A DNA stretch of 64,000 nt from Solirubrum puertoriconensis (GTDB taxonomy: Bacteria; Bacteroidota; Bacteroidia; Cytophagales; Hymenobacteraceae): the NCBI RefSeq assembly GCF_001483135.1, contig NZ_LNAL01000003.1, positions 186,001 to 250,000 on the forward strand, read 5' to 3'. Position numbers and translations under genes: made by a program. Positions within the stretch are counted from its first letter, which is position 1. The number at the start of each line of letters is the position of its first letter. Below the pieces are notes generated by a model. It was given only the letters and a program-made list of their open reading frames with translations. It ran no database searches and was not told where the DNA came from. Below are positions 8,799-17,026 of this stretch, piece after piece.

Positions 8799-9530
8799 GT
8801 GGCCGTACGTCGACTGTTGCTGTTGGGCCTGCCGCTGCTGAGTAGCTGTGCCTCTGTTTATTTTCCGCCACCTGCTGCCGCGCCCATGCTCACGCAAAAG
8901 GGCGAGTTCAGCGGCGGCCTGCATACCAATTGGAAAGCCAACGTTAGCGCTCAAGGGGCCTATGCAGTAGGCGAACACGTGGGCCTAATTGCCACGGGTT
9001 CGTTTCTGCACACCAATGGCAAGCGCAAAGTCTACGACCAAGATTTTGGCGAAGTGGGCGCGGGCTACTACACTCGCTTCGGAGCCGACCAAAGCCGCAT
9101 TTTGGAGGTGTACGCCGGCGCCGGTTACGGCAAAGGCAAGCGCACCGAACGTACCCGCGCCGGCGAAGTAACAGAAACCGTTGAAGCCCGGCTCGAAAAG
9201 TACTTCGCGCAGGTAAACTACACCAAGAAAGACCGCGAGGAGTTCGAGTTCCTAGGTCGTACGTGGCCGTTCCGCTACGGGGCAGCCCTCCGCCTGAGCT
9301 ACATGAACACCCCCGAGCTGCGCCTGAACGGCCAGCGCATTCCGGGCGAAGACAACATTTTCTTCGAGCCCGTTACCTATACCCGCATCGGCCTGATTGG
9401 CCCATTGAAGTTTCAGGCCATGAGTGGCTGGAACTTCGGCCTGAAAAACCGCAAGTACCTTACTGCGGGCAACTCGGTGTTCAGCCTAGGTCTAATTGTG
9501 AACGTGGGTGGTGATGGGCGAGGGGATTAG
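8799..9530 (+). CDS. Outer-membrane-type lipoprotein, unknown function
   Basis: 243 aa with GTG start. The signal peptide MAVRRLLLLGLPLLSSC has a lipobox ending at Cys17. The mature part has alternating aromatic/glycine strands (GGLHTNWKANVSAQGAYAVG, FGEVGAGYYTRFG, VYAGAGYGKG, FRYGAALRLSY) like a small outer-membrane beta barrel or porin-like fold, ending VFSLGLIVNVGG. No enzyme motif was seen. It stands alone between rny and the repeat-rich gap before sucD. Confidence 0.75.
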   Translation: MAVRRLLLLGLPLLSSCASVYFPPPAAAPMLTQKGEFSGGLHTNWKANVSAQGAYAVGEHVGLIATGSFLHTNGKRKVYDQDFGEVGAGYYTRFGADQSRILEVYAGAGYGKGKRTERTRAGEVTETVEARLEKYFAQVNYTKKDREEFEFLGRTWPFRYGAALRLSYMNTPELRLNGQRIPGEDNIFFEPVTYTRIGLIGPLKFQAMSGWNFGLKNRKYLTAGNSVFSLGLIVNVGGDGRGD

Positions 9531-9564
9531 CTTGGTGAGGGTATCGGTGTTTGGCGTTACTTGT

Positions 9565-9711
9565 TGTTATCCTGACAGAAGAAATACCTTGCCGCGTCCG
9601 CACACTTTTTGGTTATCCTGAGCACAGCAAAGGACCTTACCACGTCAGATACCGCCTTGCCCTAGCCCGTTCTAGCGAGTGAAGGTCCTTCGCTGTGCTC
9701 AGGATGACAGG
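9565..9711. repeat. Palindromic intergenic element with TCCTGAGC termini
   Basis: TATCCTGAGCACAGCAAAGG at 9614 pairs with the reverse complement ending in GCTGTGCTCAGGATGACA at 9709. A third half-copy (GTTATCCTGACAGAAG) begins at 9565. The outer ends resemble those of the elements at 19363, 42809 and 62790 (a TCAT-x-C-x-GAGC theme). Noncoding. It fills most of the 262-bp gap between the lipoprotein gene and sucD, two convergent genes. Confidence 0.7.
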
Positions 9712-9738
9712 TGCGAGGCAACGTTTTCTGCAAACAAA

Positions 9739-9768
9739 GAGCCCTGGTCGATTGCTCAGCCAGGGCTC
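9739..9768 (-). terminator. Terminator of sucD
   Basis: GAGCCCTGG and CCAGGGCTC form a 9-bp perfect stem with a 12-nt loop. Read on the minus strand it is followed by TTTGTTT, as expected for an intrinsic terminator of sucD. Confidence 0.7.
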
Positions 9769-9792
9769 TTCGTGTTTCTGAACCTAGGGCAA

Positions 9793-10686
9793 TTACGCCT
9801 CTACTTTCTCGCCTTTCAGCACGCGCAGCATCGTCTCGCCGATTTCGGCGGGCGAGTCAACTACGTGGATGCCGCACTCGCGCATGATGGCCATTTTGGC
9901 AGCAGCCGTGTCGTCGGCGCCGCCTACAATGGCACCAGCGTGGCCCATGCGGCGGCCGGGAGGTGCAGTTTGGCCGGCGATGAAGCCTACTACGGGCTTC
10001 TTGTTACCGGTTTCTTTAATCCAGCGAGCCGCTTCGGCTTCCATACCGCCGCCGATTTCGCCGATCATTACGATGCCCTCGGTTTCGGGGTCGTTCATGA
10101 GCAGCTCAACGGCTTCTTTGGTGGTGGTGCCGATGATGGGGTCGCCGCCGATACCGATAGCCGTGGTTTGGCCCAGGCCGGCCTTGGTCAGCTGGTCAAC
10201 GGCCTCGTAGGTCAGCGTGCCCGATTTCGATACGATACCTACGCGACCTTTCGAGAAGATAAAGCCGGGCATGATGCCCACTTTGCACTCGCCGGCGGTC
10301 ATTACGCCGGGGCAGTTCGGGCCGATCATGCGCAGGCCTTCGCGGTTTTTCAAGTACTCCTTCACCGCAATCATATCCTTGGTCGGGATGCCTTCGGTGA
10401 TGGTTACGATAACCTTGATGCCGGCATCAGCAGCCTCCATGATAGCGTCGGCAGCAAATGCCGGGGGCACGAAAATGATGGTGGTGTCGGCGCCGGTTTC
10501 GCGTACGGCGTCGGCTACGGTGTTGAATACGGGCTTGCCGAGGTGGGTTTGACCGCCTTTGCCGGGCGTTACGCCACCCACTACGTTGGTGCCGTAGTCC
10601 ATCATCTGCTGGGCATGGAACGAGCCTTCGGAGCCCGTGAAACCCTGCACAATCACTTTCGAGTCCTTATTGACCAGTACGCTCAT
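9793..10686 (-). CDS. sucD: Succinate--CoA ligase (ADP/GDP-forming) alpha subunit
   Basis: 297 aa, the standard length. It opens [21 protein letters not shown] (CoA-binding Rossmann domain), carries TPGKGG and VKSGTLTYE-like blocks ([11 protein letters not shown]), and has the phosphohistidine motif GHAGAIVGG near residue 248. With the beta subunit SucC (not in the window) it converts succinyl-CoA to succinate in the TCA cycle with substrate-level phosphorylation. It is transcribed alone here, as in many Bacteroidota, from a predicted promoter at 10742-10749. Confidence 0.97.
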   Translation of the reverse strand: MSVLVNKDSKVIVQGFTGSEGSFHAQQMMDYGTNVVGGVTPGKGGQTHLGKPVFNTVADAVRETGADTTIIFVPPAFAADAIMEAADAGIKVIVTITEGIPTKDMIAVKEYLKNREGLRMIGPNCPGVMTAGECKVGIMPGFIFSKGRVGIVSKSGTLTYEAVDQLTKAGLGQTTAIGIGGDPIIGTTTKEAVELLMNDPETEGIVMIGEIGGGMEAEAARWIKETGNKKPVVGFIAGQTAPPGRRMGHAGAIVGGADDTAAAKMAIMRECGIHVVDSPAEIGETMLRVLKGEKVEA

Positions 10687-10741
10687 GTGGGAATGGAGTG
10701 AAGATAAATCAGTGGAAAAGCCCGCCTACGGCGAGCCGTGC

Positions 10742-10749
10742 GCAAAGGT
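10742..10749 (-). promoter_or_regulatory. TAnnTTTG promoter box of sucD
   Basis: On the minus strand the sequence reads TACCTTTG, 55 bp upstream of the sucD ATG. It matches the Bacteroidota -7 consensus. Confidence 0.5.
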
Positions 10750-11017
10750 AGGCTTTTCGGCGGCTGAGGCAAGGCAAGAAACCATACGTGGGGCCCTAGG
10801 TGGTAGCGGCTACTCGGGTGTGGGCAGTAAGAGGGTTATTTGCCAAGCTCTGCGTGGCCGGGTATGCATCTACATAGAGCTAGGCAGGGCTACTAATTGC
10901 ACCTAGCGGGCACAAACAAGGCCCCGAAAGTGTTAGGAACCGATTGGCAAGGGTAATACCTAGGGCCAAGGTTTGTTAGCTACCACTAACAGTAGTTCGG
11001 CTGCAAGGGCAAAACTG

Positions 11018-11025
11018 TACCTTTG
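11018..11025 (+). promoter_or_regulatory. TAnnTTTG promoter box of the beta-synthase gene
   Basis: TACCTTTG lies 21 bp before ATG 11047, so the leader would be about 15-20 nt. Its position argues for ATG 11047 over an upstream TTG at 11023, which overlaps the box. Confidence 0.5.
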
Positions 11026-11046
11026 CGCTTTCCCAATCTCCCACGC

Positions 11047-12027
11047 ATGTACCTAAACAACATCGTTGAAGCCATCGGCAACACGCCGCTGGTGAAGCTT
11101 AATAAAGTAGCCGAAGGCATCCCCGGTACCATCCTGGCCAAAGTTGAGTACTTCAACCCCGGCAACTCGGTGAAAGACCGCATGGCGCTGCGCATGATCG
11201 AGGACGCTGAAAAGGCGGGCCTGCTCAAGCCGGGCGGTACCATTATCGAAGGCACCTCGGGCAACACTGGCATGGGCTTGGCCCTGGCGGCCATCGCGAA
11301 AGGCTACAAGTGCATCTTCACGATGTCGGACAAGCAGAGCAAGGAAAAGCAGGATATCCTGAAAGCTGTGGGTGCCGAAGTGATTGTGTGCCCCACCAAC
11401 GTGGCCCCCGACGACCCCCGCTCGTACTACTCGGTAGCCCGCAAGCTGAACGCCGAAATTCCGAACTCGTTCTATCCGAACCAGTACGACAACCTTTCGA
11501 ACTCGGCCGCGCACTACGACACTACTGGTCCCGAGCTGTGGCAGCAGACGGAGGGTAAAATCACGCACTATGCCTGCGGCGTGGGCACTGGCGGTACCAT
11601 TTGCGGCACCAGCAAGTACCTGAAGGAGCAAAACCCGAACTTGGTAACTGTTGGCCTCGATACCTACGGCTCGGTGTTCAAGAAGTACAAGGAGACCGGC
11701 ATCTTCGACGAAAACGAGATTTACCCTTACAAAACCGAGGGTATCGGCGAAGATATTCTGCCCAAGAATGTGGACTTCGACCTGATCGACTTGTTTATCA
11801 AGGTAGCCGATAAGGATGCCGCCATCATGACGCGCCGCTTAGCTAAAGAAGAAGGCTTGTTCGTGGGTTGGTCGTGCGGTTCGGCCGTGCACGGTGCCCT
11901 TGAGTACGCCAAAGAAAACCTCAAGCCCGAAGACACCATGGTAATTGTGTTGCCCGACCACGGCACGCGCTACCTAGGTAAGATCTACAACGACGACTGG
12001 ATGCGCGAGCAGGGCTGGCTCGATTAA
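11047..12027 (+). CDS. PLP-dependent cysteine synthase / cystathionine beta-synthase-like enzyme
   Basis: 326 aa. The N-terminus MYLNNIVEAIGNTPLVKLNK is the classic beta-family PLP start, with the PLP lysine in NSVKDR near residue 43, the phosphate/substrate loop GTSGNTG near 73, and GVGTGGTICG. These enzymes replace a beta substituent on serine or O-acetylserine. The late features (VFKKYKETG, LFVGWSCGSAVHG, YLGKIYNDDWM) resemble the catalytic domain of cystathionine beta-synthase more than CysK, but there is no C-terminal CBS-domain pair. Substrate choice is therefore open. ATG 11047 is preferred because of the promoter box. Confidence 0.88.
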   Translation: MYLNNIVEAIGNTPLVKLNKVAEGIPGTILAKVEYFNPGNSVKDRMALRMIEDAEKAGLLKPGGTIIEGTSGNTGMGLALAAIAKGYKCIFTMSDKQSKEKQDILKAVGAEVIVCPTNVAPDDPRSYYSVARKLNAEIPNSFYPNQYDNLSNSAAHYDTTGPELWQQTEGKITHYACGVGTGGTICGTSKYLKEQNPNLVTVGLDTYGSVFKKYKETGIFDENEIYPYKTEGIGEDILPKNVDFDLIDLFIKVADKDAAIMTRRLAKEEGLFVGWSCGSAVHGALEYAKENLKPEDTMVIVLPDHGTRYLGKIYNDDWMREQGWLD

Positions 12028-12097
12028 TTTCAGTATCTTTAGCATACCCGACTGCAAGGCGTGGCCGGTATTGTTTCAACTATCACAGGCCTACGCA

Positions 12098-12514
12098 ATG
12101 TCACGTAAACTCAACCAGGTGGTTCTTATTGACGATAACGAAACCACTAGTTTCTTGAACAACCGCTTGTTGCAGCGGCTCGATCTGGCCGAGAACATTC
12201 TGTTGTTCACCAACGCCGAGCAAGCCTTCAACCAACTTTGGGGCAAAGGTGCGGCAGCCGGCGATGCAAAGCCGGAACTGGTTTTTGTAGACCTGAAGAT
12301 GCCCGGTATGGATGGCTTCGAGTTCTTAAACCAGTACAGCCAACTGCCCGCCGAAGTGCGCGAAAAAACCGTAATGGCGGTGCTAACCACCTCCATGCAC
12401 TCCGCCGATACCTCGCGGGTATCGCAGTACGAAGGCGTAGAGTACCTGGCCAAGCCGCTCACCGAAGAGAAGATGCGCATGCTCCTCGAAAAGCGCTTCG
12501 AGATGGTAAACTAA
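12098..12514 (+). CDS. Single-domain response regulator
   Basis: 138 aa consisting only of a receiver domain: acidic pair LIDDNE, phospho-acceptor Asp in VFVDLKMPG (about residue 65), the conserved Thr in VLTTS and Lys in LAKPL. There is no output domain, so it probably acts by protein contact or in a phosphorelay with a histidine kinase encoded elsewhere. ATG 12098 gives the best receiver start. It sits 70 bp after the PLP enzyme; a near-consensus box TATCTTTA at 12034 could start it separately. A strong bidirectional terminator follows. Confidence 0.88.
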   Translation: MSRKLNQVVLIDDNETTSFLNNRLLQRLDLAENILLFTNAEQAFNQLWGKGAAAGDAKPELVFVDLKMPGMDGFEFLNQYSQLPAEVREKTVMAVLTTSMHSADTSRVSQYEGVEYLAKPLTEEKMRMLLEKRFEMVN

Positions 12515-12537
12515 GCTTCATCGAGCTTCTATTTTCA

Positions 12538-12583
12538 CAACAGAAAGGCCGCCGGAACAGTTGTTCCGGCGGCCTTTCTGTTG
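12538..12583. terminator. Bidirectional terminator between response regulator and adenine deaminase genes
   Basis: A perfect stem of more than 20 bp (CAGAAAGGCCGCCGGAACA against TGTTCCGGCGGCCTTTCTG, 2-nt loop, plus flanking ACAA/TTGT) lies between two convergent genes. It has T-rich sequence on the plus side. Confidence 0.8.
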
Positions 12584-12604
12584 TTGCGTCGGGGTAGCAA
12601 AGAG

Positions 12605-14272
12605 CTACATCAGCACGGATACAAACTCAAATTTTTCGCCATCGAAAAGGCCTTTGTCGCTCAGTTTTAGGGCAGGAATTACCAGCAGCGCCATGAACGA
12701 CAGTGTCATGAACGGAGCGCGCAACGGACTGCCTAGGTGCTTGGCTAGCTGATCGACGGCCGTATAGGCTTCGGCTACGGCATACCCCTCGCCATCCGAC
12801 ATTAAGCCAGCTACGGGCAGCGGCAACAGCAGATCCTCGCCGTTGTCGCCCACGGCAGCCAGGCCGCCTTTGGCTTCGATTACCAAGTTCACGGCCCGGG
12901 CAATGGCTTCATCGGAGCAGCCTACGGCCGTGATGTTGTGCGAGTCGTGGCCTACGCTACTGGCCAAGGCACCGCGCTGCAGCCCAAACCCACGGATGAA
13001 CGCCACGGCGGGCTTGGCATCGGCTTGGTAGCGGTTCACCACGGTAAGCTTCAGCACATCGTTGGCCACATCGGGCACCAGCAGGCCGGCTTGCACCGGT
13101 ACGCTGGCTGGGTCGGCCGATGTAATTAGCTGGCCATCGTAGCACCGAATGGCTCGCACTTGGGCTGCTGTCGCGTTAGCATCCTGGGCACCTAGGGCAA
13201 AATCGGTGGGCTGCACCGGCTGGGCCACAAAGTTATTGGGCGCCGCGTTGCGGCCGGGCGGCAGCAGCGCGCGGCCGTGCTCGGCTACCAACTCGCCGCG
13301 CAGGTAGGTTTGCTGCACCCTGAAATCCTGCAGGTTATCAACCACGATGAAATCGGCGGCGTCGCCGTCGCGGAGTTGGCCTAGGTCGAGGCGGTAATGC
13401 TGCACGGGGTTGAGGCAGGCAGCTTGCAGCACCTTCCAAACATCAATACCGCGGGCCACAGCGCGGCGCACCAGCTCGTCGATGTGGTTGAGCACTAGTG
13501 AGTCGGGGTGCTTGTCGTCGGAGCAGAACATGATGTTGGCCGAATGCTCGTGCAGCAAATCCACCAGCGCATCGAAGTTGCGCGCGGCCGAGCCTTCACG
13601 AATGAGGATGTGCATGCCGCAAGCCAGCTTATCTAAAGCCTCGTCGGCCGTAAAGCACTCGTGGTCGGTGCTCATGCCAGCGGCAGCGTAACGACGGGCA
13701 TCCTCGCCGCGCAGGCCCGGAGCGTGCCCATCAACGGGGCGGCCGTATTGCCGGGCCAGGGCAATTTTGTGCATCACGTCGGTGTCGCCGTGCAGCACAC
13801 CAGGCCAGTTCATCATCTCGGCTAAGTAGCCAATTTCGGGCCGCTGAAACAGCTGCTCGATGTCGTCGGCGGTGATGATAGCGCCAGCCGTTTCGAACAC
13901 CGTAGCCGGCACGCACGAGGGCGCGCCAAAGCAGAAGTGAAACGGCGACTGCCGGGCATTATCAAGCATAAACTCTACGCCGGCTACGCCCAGTACGTTG
14001 CCGATTTCGTGCGGATCGGAAACGGTGGCGACCGTGCCGTGCACCACAGCCAAGCGCGCAAACTCGGCGGGTACTAGCAAGGAGCTTTCTACGTGCACGT
14101 GCGCATCCACGAAGCCAGGCAGGGCATAGGGCAGGGCAGGGTCGGACGTGGTTCTCGTGGCCTCGTACTCAATCCGCTCGATGCGGCCGCCGGCTACCCA
14201 AATGGTGCCCGGACGGGTGGTTTTGTTACGGATATCGACAACGTTGGCGCGCAGCGCAAAATCAGCTGACAT
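12605..14272 (-). CDS. ade: Adenine deaminase
   Basis: 555 aa from ATG 14272. An amidohydrolase-superfamily protein with PGFVDAHVHVESS (metal-binding HxH), TVATVSDPHEIGNV, GDTDVMHK, GHAPGL, DHECFTADEAL and FCSDDKHPDSL, the signature order of bacterial adenine deaminase. It converts adenine to hypoxanthine plus ammonia for purine salvage. The C-terminal part (GHDSHNITAVGCSDE, GGLAAV) is the typical second domain. A TTG two codons upstream is a weaker start. Convergent with the response regulator gene. Confidence 0.94.
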   Translation of the reverse strand: MSADFALRANVVDIRNKTTRPGTIWVAGGRIERIEYEATRTTSDPALPYALPGFVDAHVHVESSLLVPAEFARLAVVHGTVATVSDPHEIGNVLGVAGVEFMLDNARQSPFHFCFGAPSCVPATVFETAGAIITADDIEQLFQRPEIGYLAEMMNWPGVLHGDTDVMHKIALARQYGRPVDGHAPGLRGEDARRYAAAGMSTDHECFTADEALDKLACGMHILIREGSAARNFDALVDLLHEHSANIMFCSDDKHPDSLVLNHIDELVRRAVARGIDVWKVLQAACLNPVQHYRLDLGQLRDGDAADFIVVDNLQDFRVQQTYLRGELVAEHGRALLPPGRNAAPNNFVAQPVQPTDFALGAQDANATAAQVRAIRCYDGQLITSADPASVPVQAGLLVPDVANDVLKLTVVNRYQADAKPAVAFIRGFGLQRGALASSVGHDSHNITAVGCSDEAIARAVNLVIEAKGGLAAVGDNGEDLLLPLPVAGLMSDGEGYAVAEAYTAVDQLAKHLGSPLRAPFMTLSFMALLVIPALKLSDKGLFDGEKFEFVSVLM

Positions 14273-14332
14273 AGGCAAAAGCAGAAATAATTTCCAGAGT
14301 AAAGAGTGGCCAAGCCACCCAACAAAGAAGGT

Positions 14333-14340
14333 TATCTTTG
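14333..14340 (+). promoter_or_regulatory. TAnnTTTG promoter box of the 53-aa lipoprotein gene
   Basis: TATCTTTG matches the Bacteroidota -7 consensus exactly and is followed after 19 bp by GTG 14360, supporting that this small gene is expressed. Confidence 0.55.
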
Positions 14341-14359
14341 TTTAAAAACCGATTGACTG

Positions 14360-14521
14360 GTGAGAAAGACCATAACCCTGTTGCTTTCGGCGCTTACCTT
14401 GGCTACGGCTACGCCGTTGCTTACGAGCTGCGCCCGCATGACGCCGCAGCAGAAAAAAACTGCTTCGTTTAAGCGCAAAGCCCGCGGTGGCAAAACGCCC
14501 TGCCCCTGCGAAAGCCACTAG
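14360..14521 (+). CDS. 53-aa Cys/Lys-rich putative lipoprotein
   Basis: GTG start, 53 codons then TAG. Residues 1-24 form a signal peptide ending in the lipobox LLTSC (Cys24). The 29-residue mature part is very basic (QQKKTASFKRKARGGK) and ends with TPCPCESH, a CxC pair near the C-terminus. It has its own TATCTTTG promoter box. Short basic lipoproteins of this shape are easily missed by gene finders. Function unknown; the CxC-His end could bind metal or form a disulfide. Confidence 0.65.
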   Translation: MRKTITLLLSALTLATATPLLTSCARMTPQQKKTASFKRKARGGKTPCPCESH

Positions 14522-14577
14522 CCGCGCCTGCTACCTAGGGCCGCCCGCAACTCGCTCCACCTCTTCGTTTTGTTTCT

Positions 14578-15283
14578 ATGACCCACGTTTACCCGCGAGG
14601 CCGCCGTGCAGCCCTGCGCAGCATGTGCGCCGCGGCGCTTTTCCTAGGTCTTCATACAGCGGCCTCGGCGCAGGCCGACCTGATTGTCGGGCTTGGTGCG
14701 TACGGCCGTTAATGTAACCATGCTTGCCACGGCCGACCATCAGTTTGCGCGCAAAGGGAAAGGTAGCTACCAACTCGAGGCCAATGCCGCTACCTGGCAG
14801 CCCGCCAAGCTGCTGCTCACCAATAATTTGCTGCAGGCTGAGACCGGCAAGGACGAGCAGCGCTACAGCCTGGGCGAGCTGCGACAAGCCGTTATTGGCA
14901 CCGATACGTTCGCGGTAGTACACAGCGTGCAGTTTCCGCCGAGCGGCAAAGACAAGCAGCCAGTGCCACCAACCACCGTGCTGGGCCGCCGCACGTGGCG
15001 CCGCCCGCAGGTCGAGCTGTTCGAGTTTGCCAGTGCCGGCGGCATGGTGCCGGTGCTGCGGTTCCCCAACCAAAAAGCCTTGGCCCTGCCTACGCAGCGC
15101 AAAGAGTTTCAGCAGGCCATGCAGGCCGTGGTGGCCGACCACCCCATGCTTAGCCAGCAGCTGCAAAGCGGCCAGCTCGACGTGACGCACACCCGCGCCA
15201 TTTTGGATGCCTACTTGCGCAACAAGCCCGAAGGCTTTAATACAAACGCCATTTTTGCCCGTCAGCCCACCGGCGCCGAGTAG
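14578..15283 (+). pseudogene. Secreted family protein split by an apparent one-base frameshift
   Basis: From ATG 14578 a clear signal peptide is read (ALRSMCAAALFLGLHTAASA, then QADLIVGLG) but the frame stops at 14712. The rest continues in the neighbouring frame from about 14684 to 15283 without its own signal peptide. Removing one T near 14692 (GGGCTTGG) would join them as IVGLVRTAVNV. The body resembles the next gene: VLRFPNQKALALPTQRKEFQQAM and DHPMLSQQL match DGPVRVLPRKRAEFRQAM and DHPTLPQEL. So it is either a recent frameshift mutation or an assembly error. A separate internal TTG start is possible but would leave a cytoplasmic product. Confidence 0.65.
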
Positions 15284-15307
15284 TATCTGCCCACACGTAC
15301 ATTTTCA

Positions 15308-15976
15308 ATGAGTTTAGTAGCCCGATTCAGGTGGCTGACGCTGGCCCTAGGTGCCGGGCCGGCCTGCGCGTTTGGACAGGCCTTCCCGAGCTACTCGCCG
15401 CCGCGTATGCCACCGCCCATGCCGGGGCAGCCAGGCATGCCCATGTATTACAGCCCGCGCAATGCCGTAACGTTTGAGCGCGGCCGCTTTCAGTTGGCCG
15501 ATGGCCGTTGGAACGACGCCCAACTGGCGCCCGGTACCGATAGCTTTGCCGTGGCTAATGACGACCGCCGCAACAAAACGCCCACTTGGTACGACCCGCG
15601 CGAAGTGCAGCGCTACGTAGTGCGCCAAGACACCTTTGTGGTAGCCCGGAATTTCTCGGTGCGGAAAGGAACCGTTGAGCAGGCGTTCGTGCGGCAGCTC
15701 TACCGTAAAGCCGGCTACGCGGTACTGCGCTACGATGCCCCCGAAACCCTGTTGCTAGCCTTGCCGGGCGATGGGCCCGTGCGGGTGTTGCCGAGAAAGC
15801 GCGCCGAGTTTCGCCAAGCCATGGCCGAAATCTTGCACGACCACCCTACGCTGCCGCAGGAGCTGGCCAAGGTAGATGTAGGCCCCGAACACATCGGCAA
15901 AATCCTTGATATCTACCTCAGCTGGAAGGCAAAGGCTGCCCCGGCCGGTGCTATTCCGGCCACGACCATGCCGTAA
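15308..15976 (+). CDS. Secreted protein of unknown function, paralogue of its neighbour
   Basis: 222 aa with an N-terminal signal peptide (about 1-24, ending ACAFGQ) and a Pro/Met-rich linker (PPRMPPPMPGQPGMP, about 32-46). The mature domain contains GRFQLADGRWNDAQL, YDPREVQRYVV, DTFVVARNF and the block LPRKRAEFRQAMAEILHDHP. The same pattern is found in the frameshifted gene just upstream and, more distantly, in the gene at 59320. Probably periplasmic or surface-exposed. Family not recognised. It starts 24 bp after the preceding frame, suggesting co-transcription. Confidence 0.75.
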   Translation: MSLVARFRWLTLALGAGPACAFGQAFPSYSPPRMPPPMPGQPGMPMYYSPRNAVTFERGRFQLADGRWNDAQLAPGTDSFAVANDDRRNKTPTWYDPREVQRYVVRQDTFVVARNFSVRKGTVEQAFVRQLYRKAGYAVLRYDAPETLLLALPGDGPVRVLPRKRAEFRQAMAEILHDHPTLPQELAKVDVGPEHIGKILDIYLSWKAKAAPAGAIPATTMP

Positions 15977-16040
15977 CCACTGCCACGGCCAGCCCGTTGC
16001 CGTAAGAGGTAATTGTCTTCCGCGTTTAGCCTTTTTGCCT

Positions 16041-16436
16041 ATGTCCTCCGAAAACCCCCTTGCCCACATTCACCAGGCTGCCGAAGCCGTGCGCCAGCAA
16101 CTGCGGGTAAACGACTTCGACGAAGCCGCCGTGCAGCGCCTCGCCAACTTTATTGAAGAGCAGCGGCCTTTGCTTAATCGCGACAACATCCAAGGCGTGG
16201 TGGTGGCCCTAGGTGCTTTTTTGGGCCAGTGCATGGTGCAGGGCTACCAAGGCGAGTGGGCCACCGGCCCCGACGGCACCACGGGCGTGGGTTTCCGGGG
16301 CGAGCGGTTCTTCAACCCCTTCTTCCGGGTGGCGCTGCAATTCGACAACGGATTGAAGGAATCGGTGGCCGATTTCTTTGCTTCGATACCGTCGAGATTG
16401 GCCGAGCCAGTAAAGCGCAAAGGTTGGATACAGTAG
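16041..16436 (+). CDS. Unknown 131-aa cytoplasmic protein, first of a tandem pair
   Basis: 131 aa from ATG 16041. Opens with AEAVRQQLRVNDFDEAAVQR and LANFIEEQRPLL, then GAFLGQCMVQGYQGEW, and ends ADFFASIPSRLAEPVKRKG. No signal peptide or membrane segment. The next gene (16607) is clearly its paralogue across the whole length, so this is a tandem duplication. No known domain recognised; a small alpha/beta fold is likely. A clear intrinsic terminator follows. Confidence 0.75.
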   Translation: MSSENPLAHIHQAAEAVRQQLRVNDFDEAAVQRLANFIEEQRPLLNRDNIQGVVVALGAFLGQCMVQGYQGEWATGPDGTTGVGFRGERFFNPFFRVALQFDNGLKESVADFFASIPSRLAEPVKRKGWIQ

Positions 16437-16482
16437 GCATGCCTACTAGTACTTTCCCTGAAAAATCTTATTGTTTTTTCAT

Positions 16483-16510
16483 AATCGTCTCTTTAGAGGC
16501 GATTTTTTTT
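16483..16510 (+). terminator. Intrinsic terminator between the tandem paralogues
   Basis: AATCGTCTC-TTTA-GAGGCGATT forms a short stem with one G-T pair, directly followed by eight Ts. It ends the transcript of the first copy, so the second copy needs its own promoter. Confidence 0.75.
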
Positions 16511-16606
16511 GCCTGTAATTCTGCTATCCAGCAAAACTTTTGTAACTACGTTATCACTCGCTCGCGAGTTTGTTCTTCTTTCCTTCTTTCTATTTCACCT
16601 ATTGCC

Positions 16607-17026
16607 ATGGAAGAGTTGCGTGCTGCCGCCGAAGCTGTGCGGCAACAACTCAATGTATCTGCCTTCGACGAAGCCGCTGTGCAGATACTTGCCGAATTTA
16701 TTGAAAAGCAGCGCCAGGATATCGGCGATGCCGACAAGCCAAACGTAGTCAATGCCTTAGGGTGCTTTTTGGGAGAGTGCATCATCCGGGCATTTGGGGG
16801 GCAGTGGATACACAATGAAGCCGGAGTGGTGGGCATCCAACTTGGAGCGCATACCTTTGTGCGGCCGTTCGAGCATGTGGACCGCCAACTGACGCATGGA
16901 CTCGCCGAATCGGTGTCTGGGTTTTACCAATCGGTACCCAGCCGGTTATCGGTGCAGCCCGCTCGTCGGTTGACGTGGATTCCGCTTCCGCTCCCGACGA
17001 CGGCCCGCCGACCGCTCACCAGATGA
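16607..17026 (+). CDS. Unknown 139-aa protein, second of the tandem pair, overlapping cmk
   Basis: 139 aa from ATG 16607. AEAVRQQLNVSAFDEAAVQI, LAEFIEKQRQ, LGCFLGECIIRAFGGQW and YQSVPSRLS align with the gene at 16041; the C-terminal tail (PLPLPTTARRPLTR) is longer and Pro-rich. Its TGA overlaps the cmk ATG as ATGA (17023-17026), so the two are probably translationally coupled. The link with cytidylate kinase is unexplained. The T-rich DNA at 16571-16600 before the start is unlike the rest of the region. Confidence 0.72.
   Translation: MEELRAAAEAVRQQLNVSAFDEAAVQILAEFIEKQRQDIGDADKPNVVNALGCFLGECIIRAFGGQWIHNEAGVVGIQLGAHTFVRPFEHVDRQLTHGLAESVSGFYQSVPSRLSVQPARRLTWIPLPLPTTARRPLTR

Larger units (their letters stand above)
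10687..11046. other. Divergent regulatory gap between sucD and the beta-synthase gene
   Basis: 360 bp with no convincing gene. It holds a minus-strand TAnnTTTG box for sucD, a plus-strand one for the PLP enzyme, two CCTAGG sites (10795, 10959) and an otherwise undistinguished mixed-composition sequence. Confidence 0.6.

Noticed and set aside
10637-10906. 89-aa plus-strand frame near the sucD promoter
   Set aside because: It covers the sucD start and its promoter box; composition is not coding-like.
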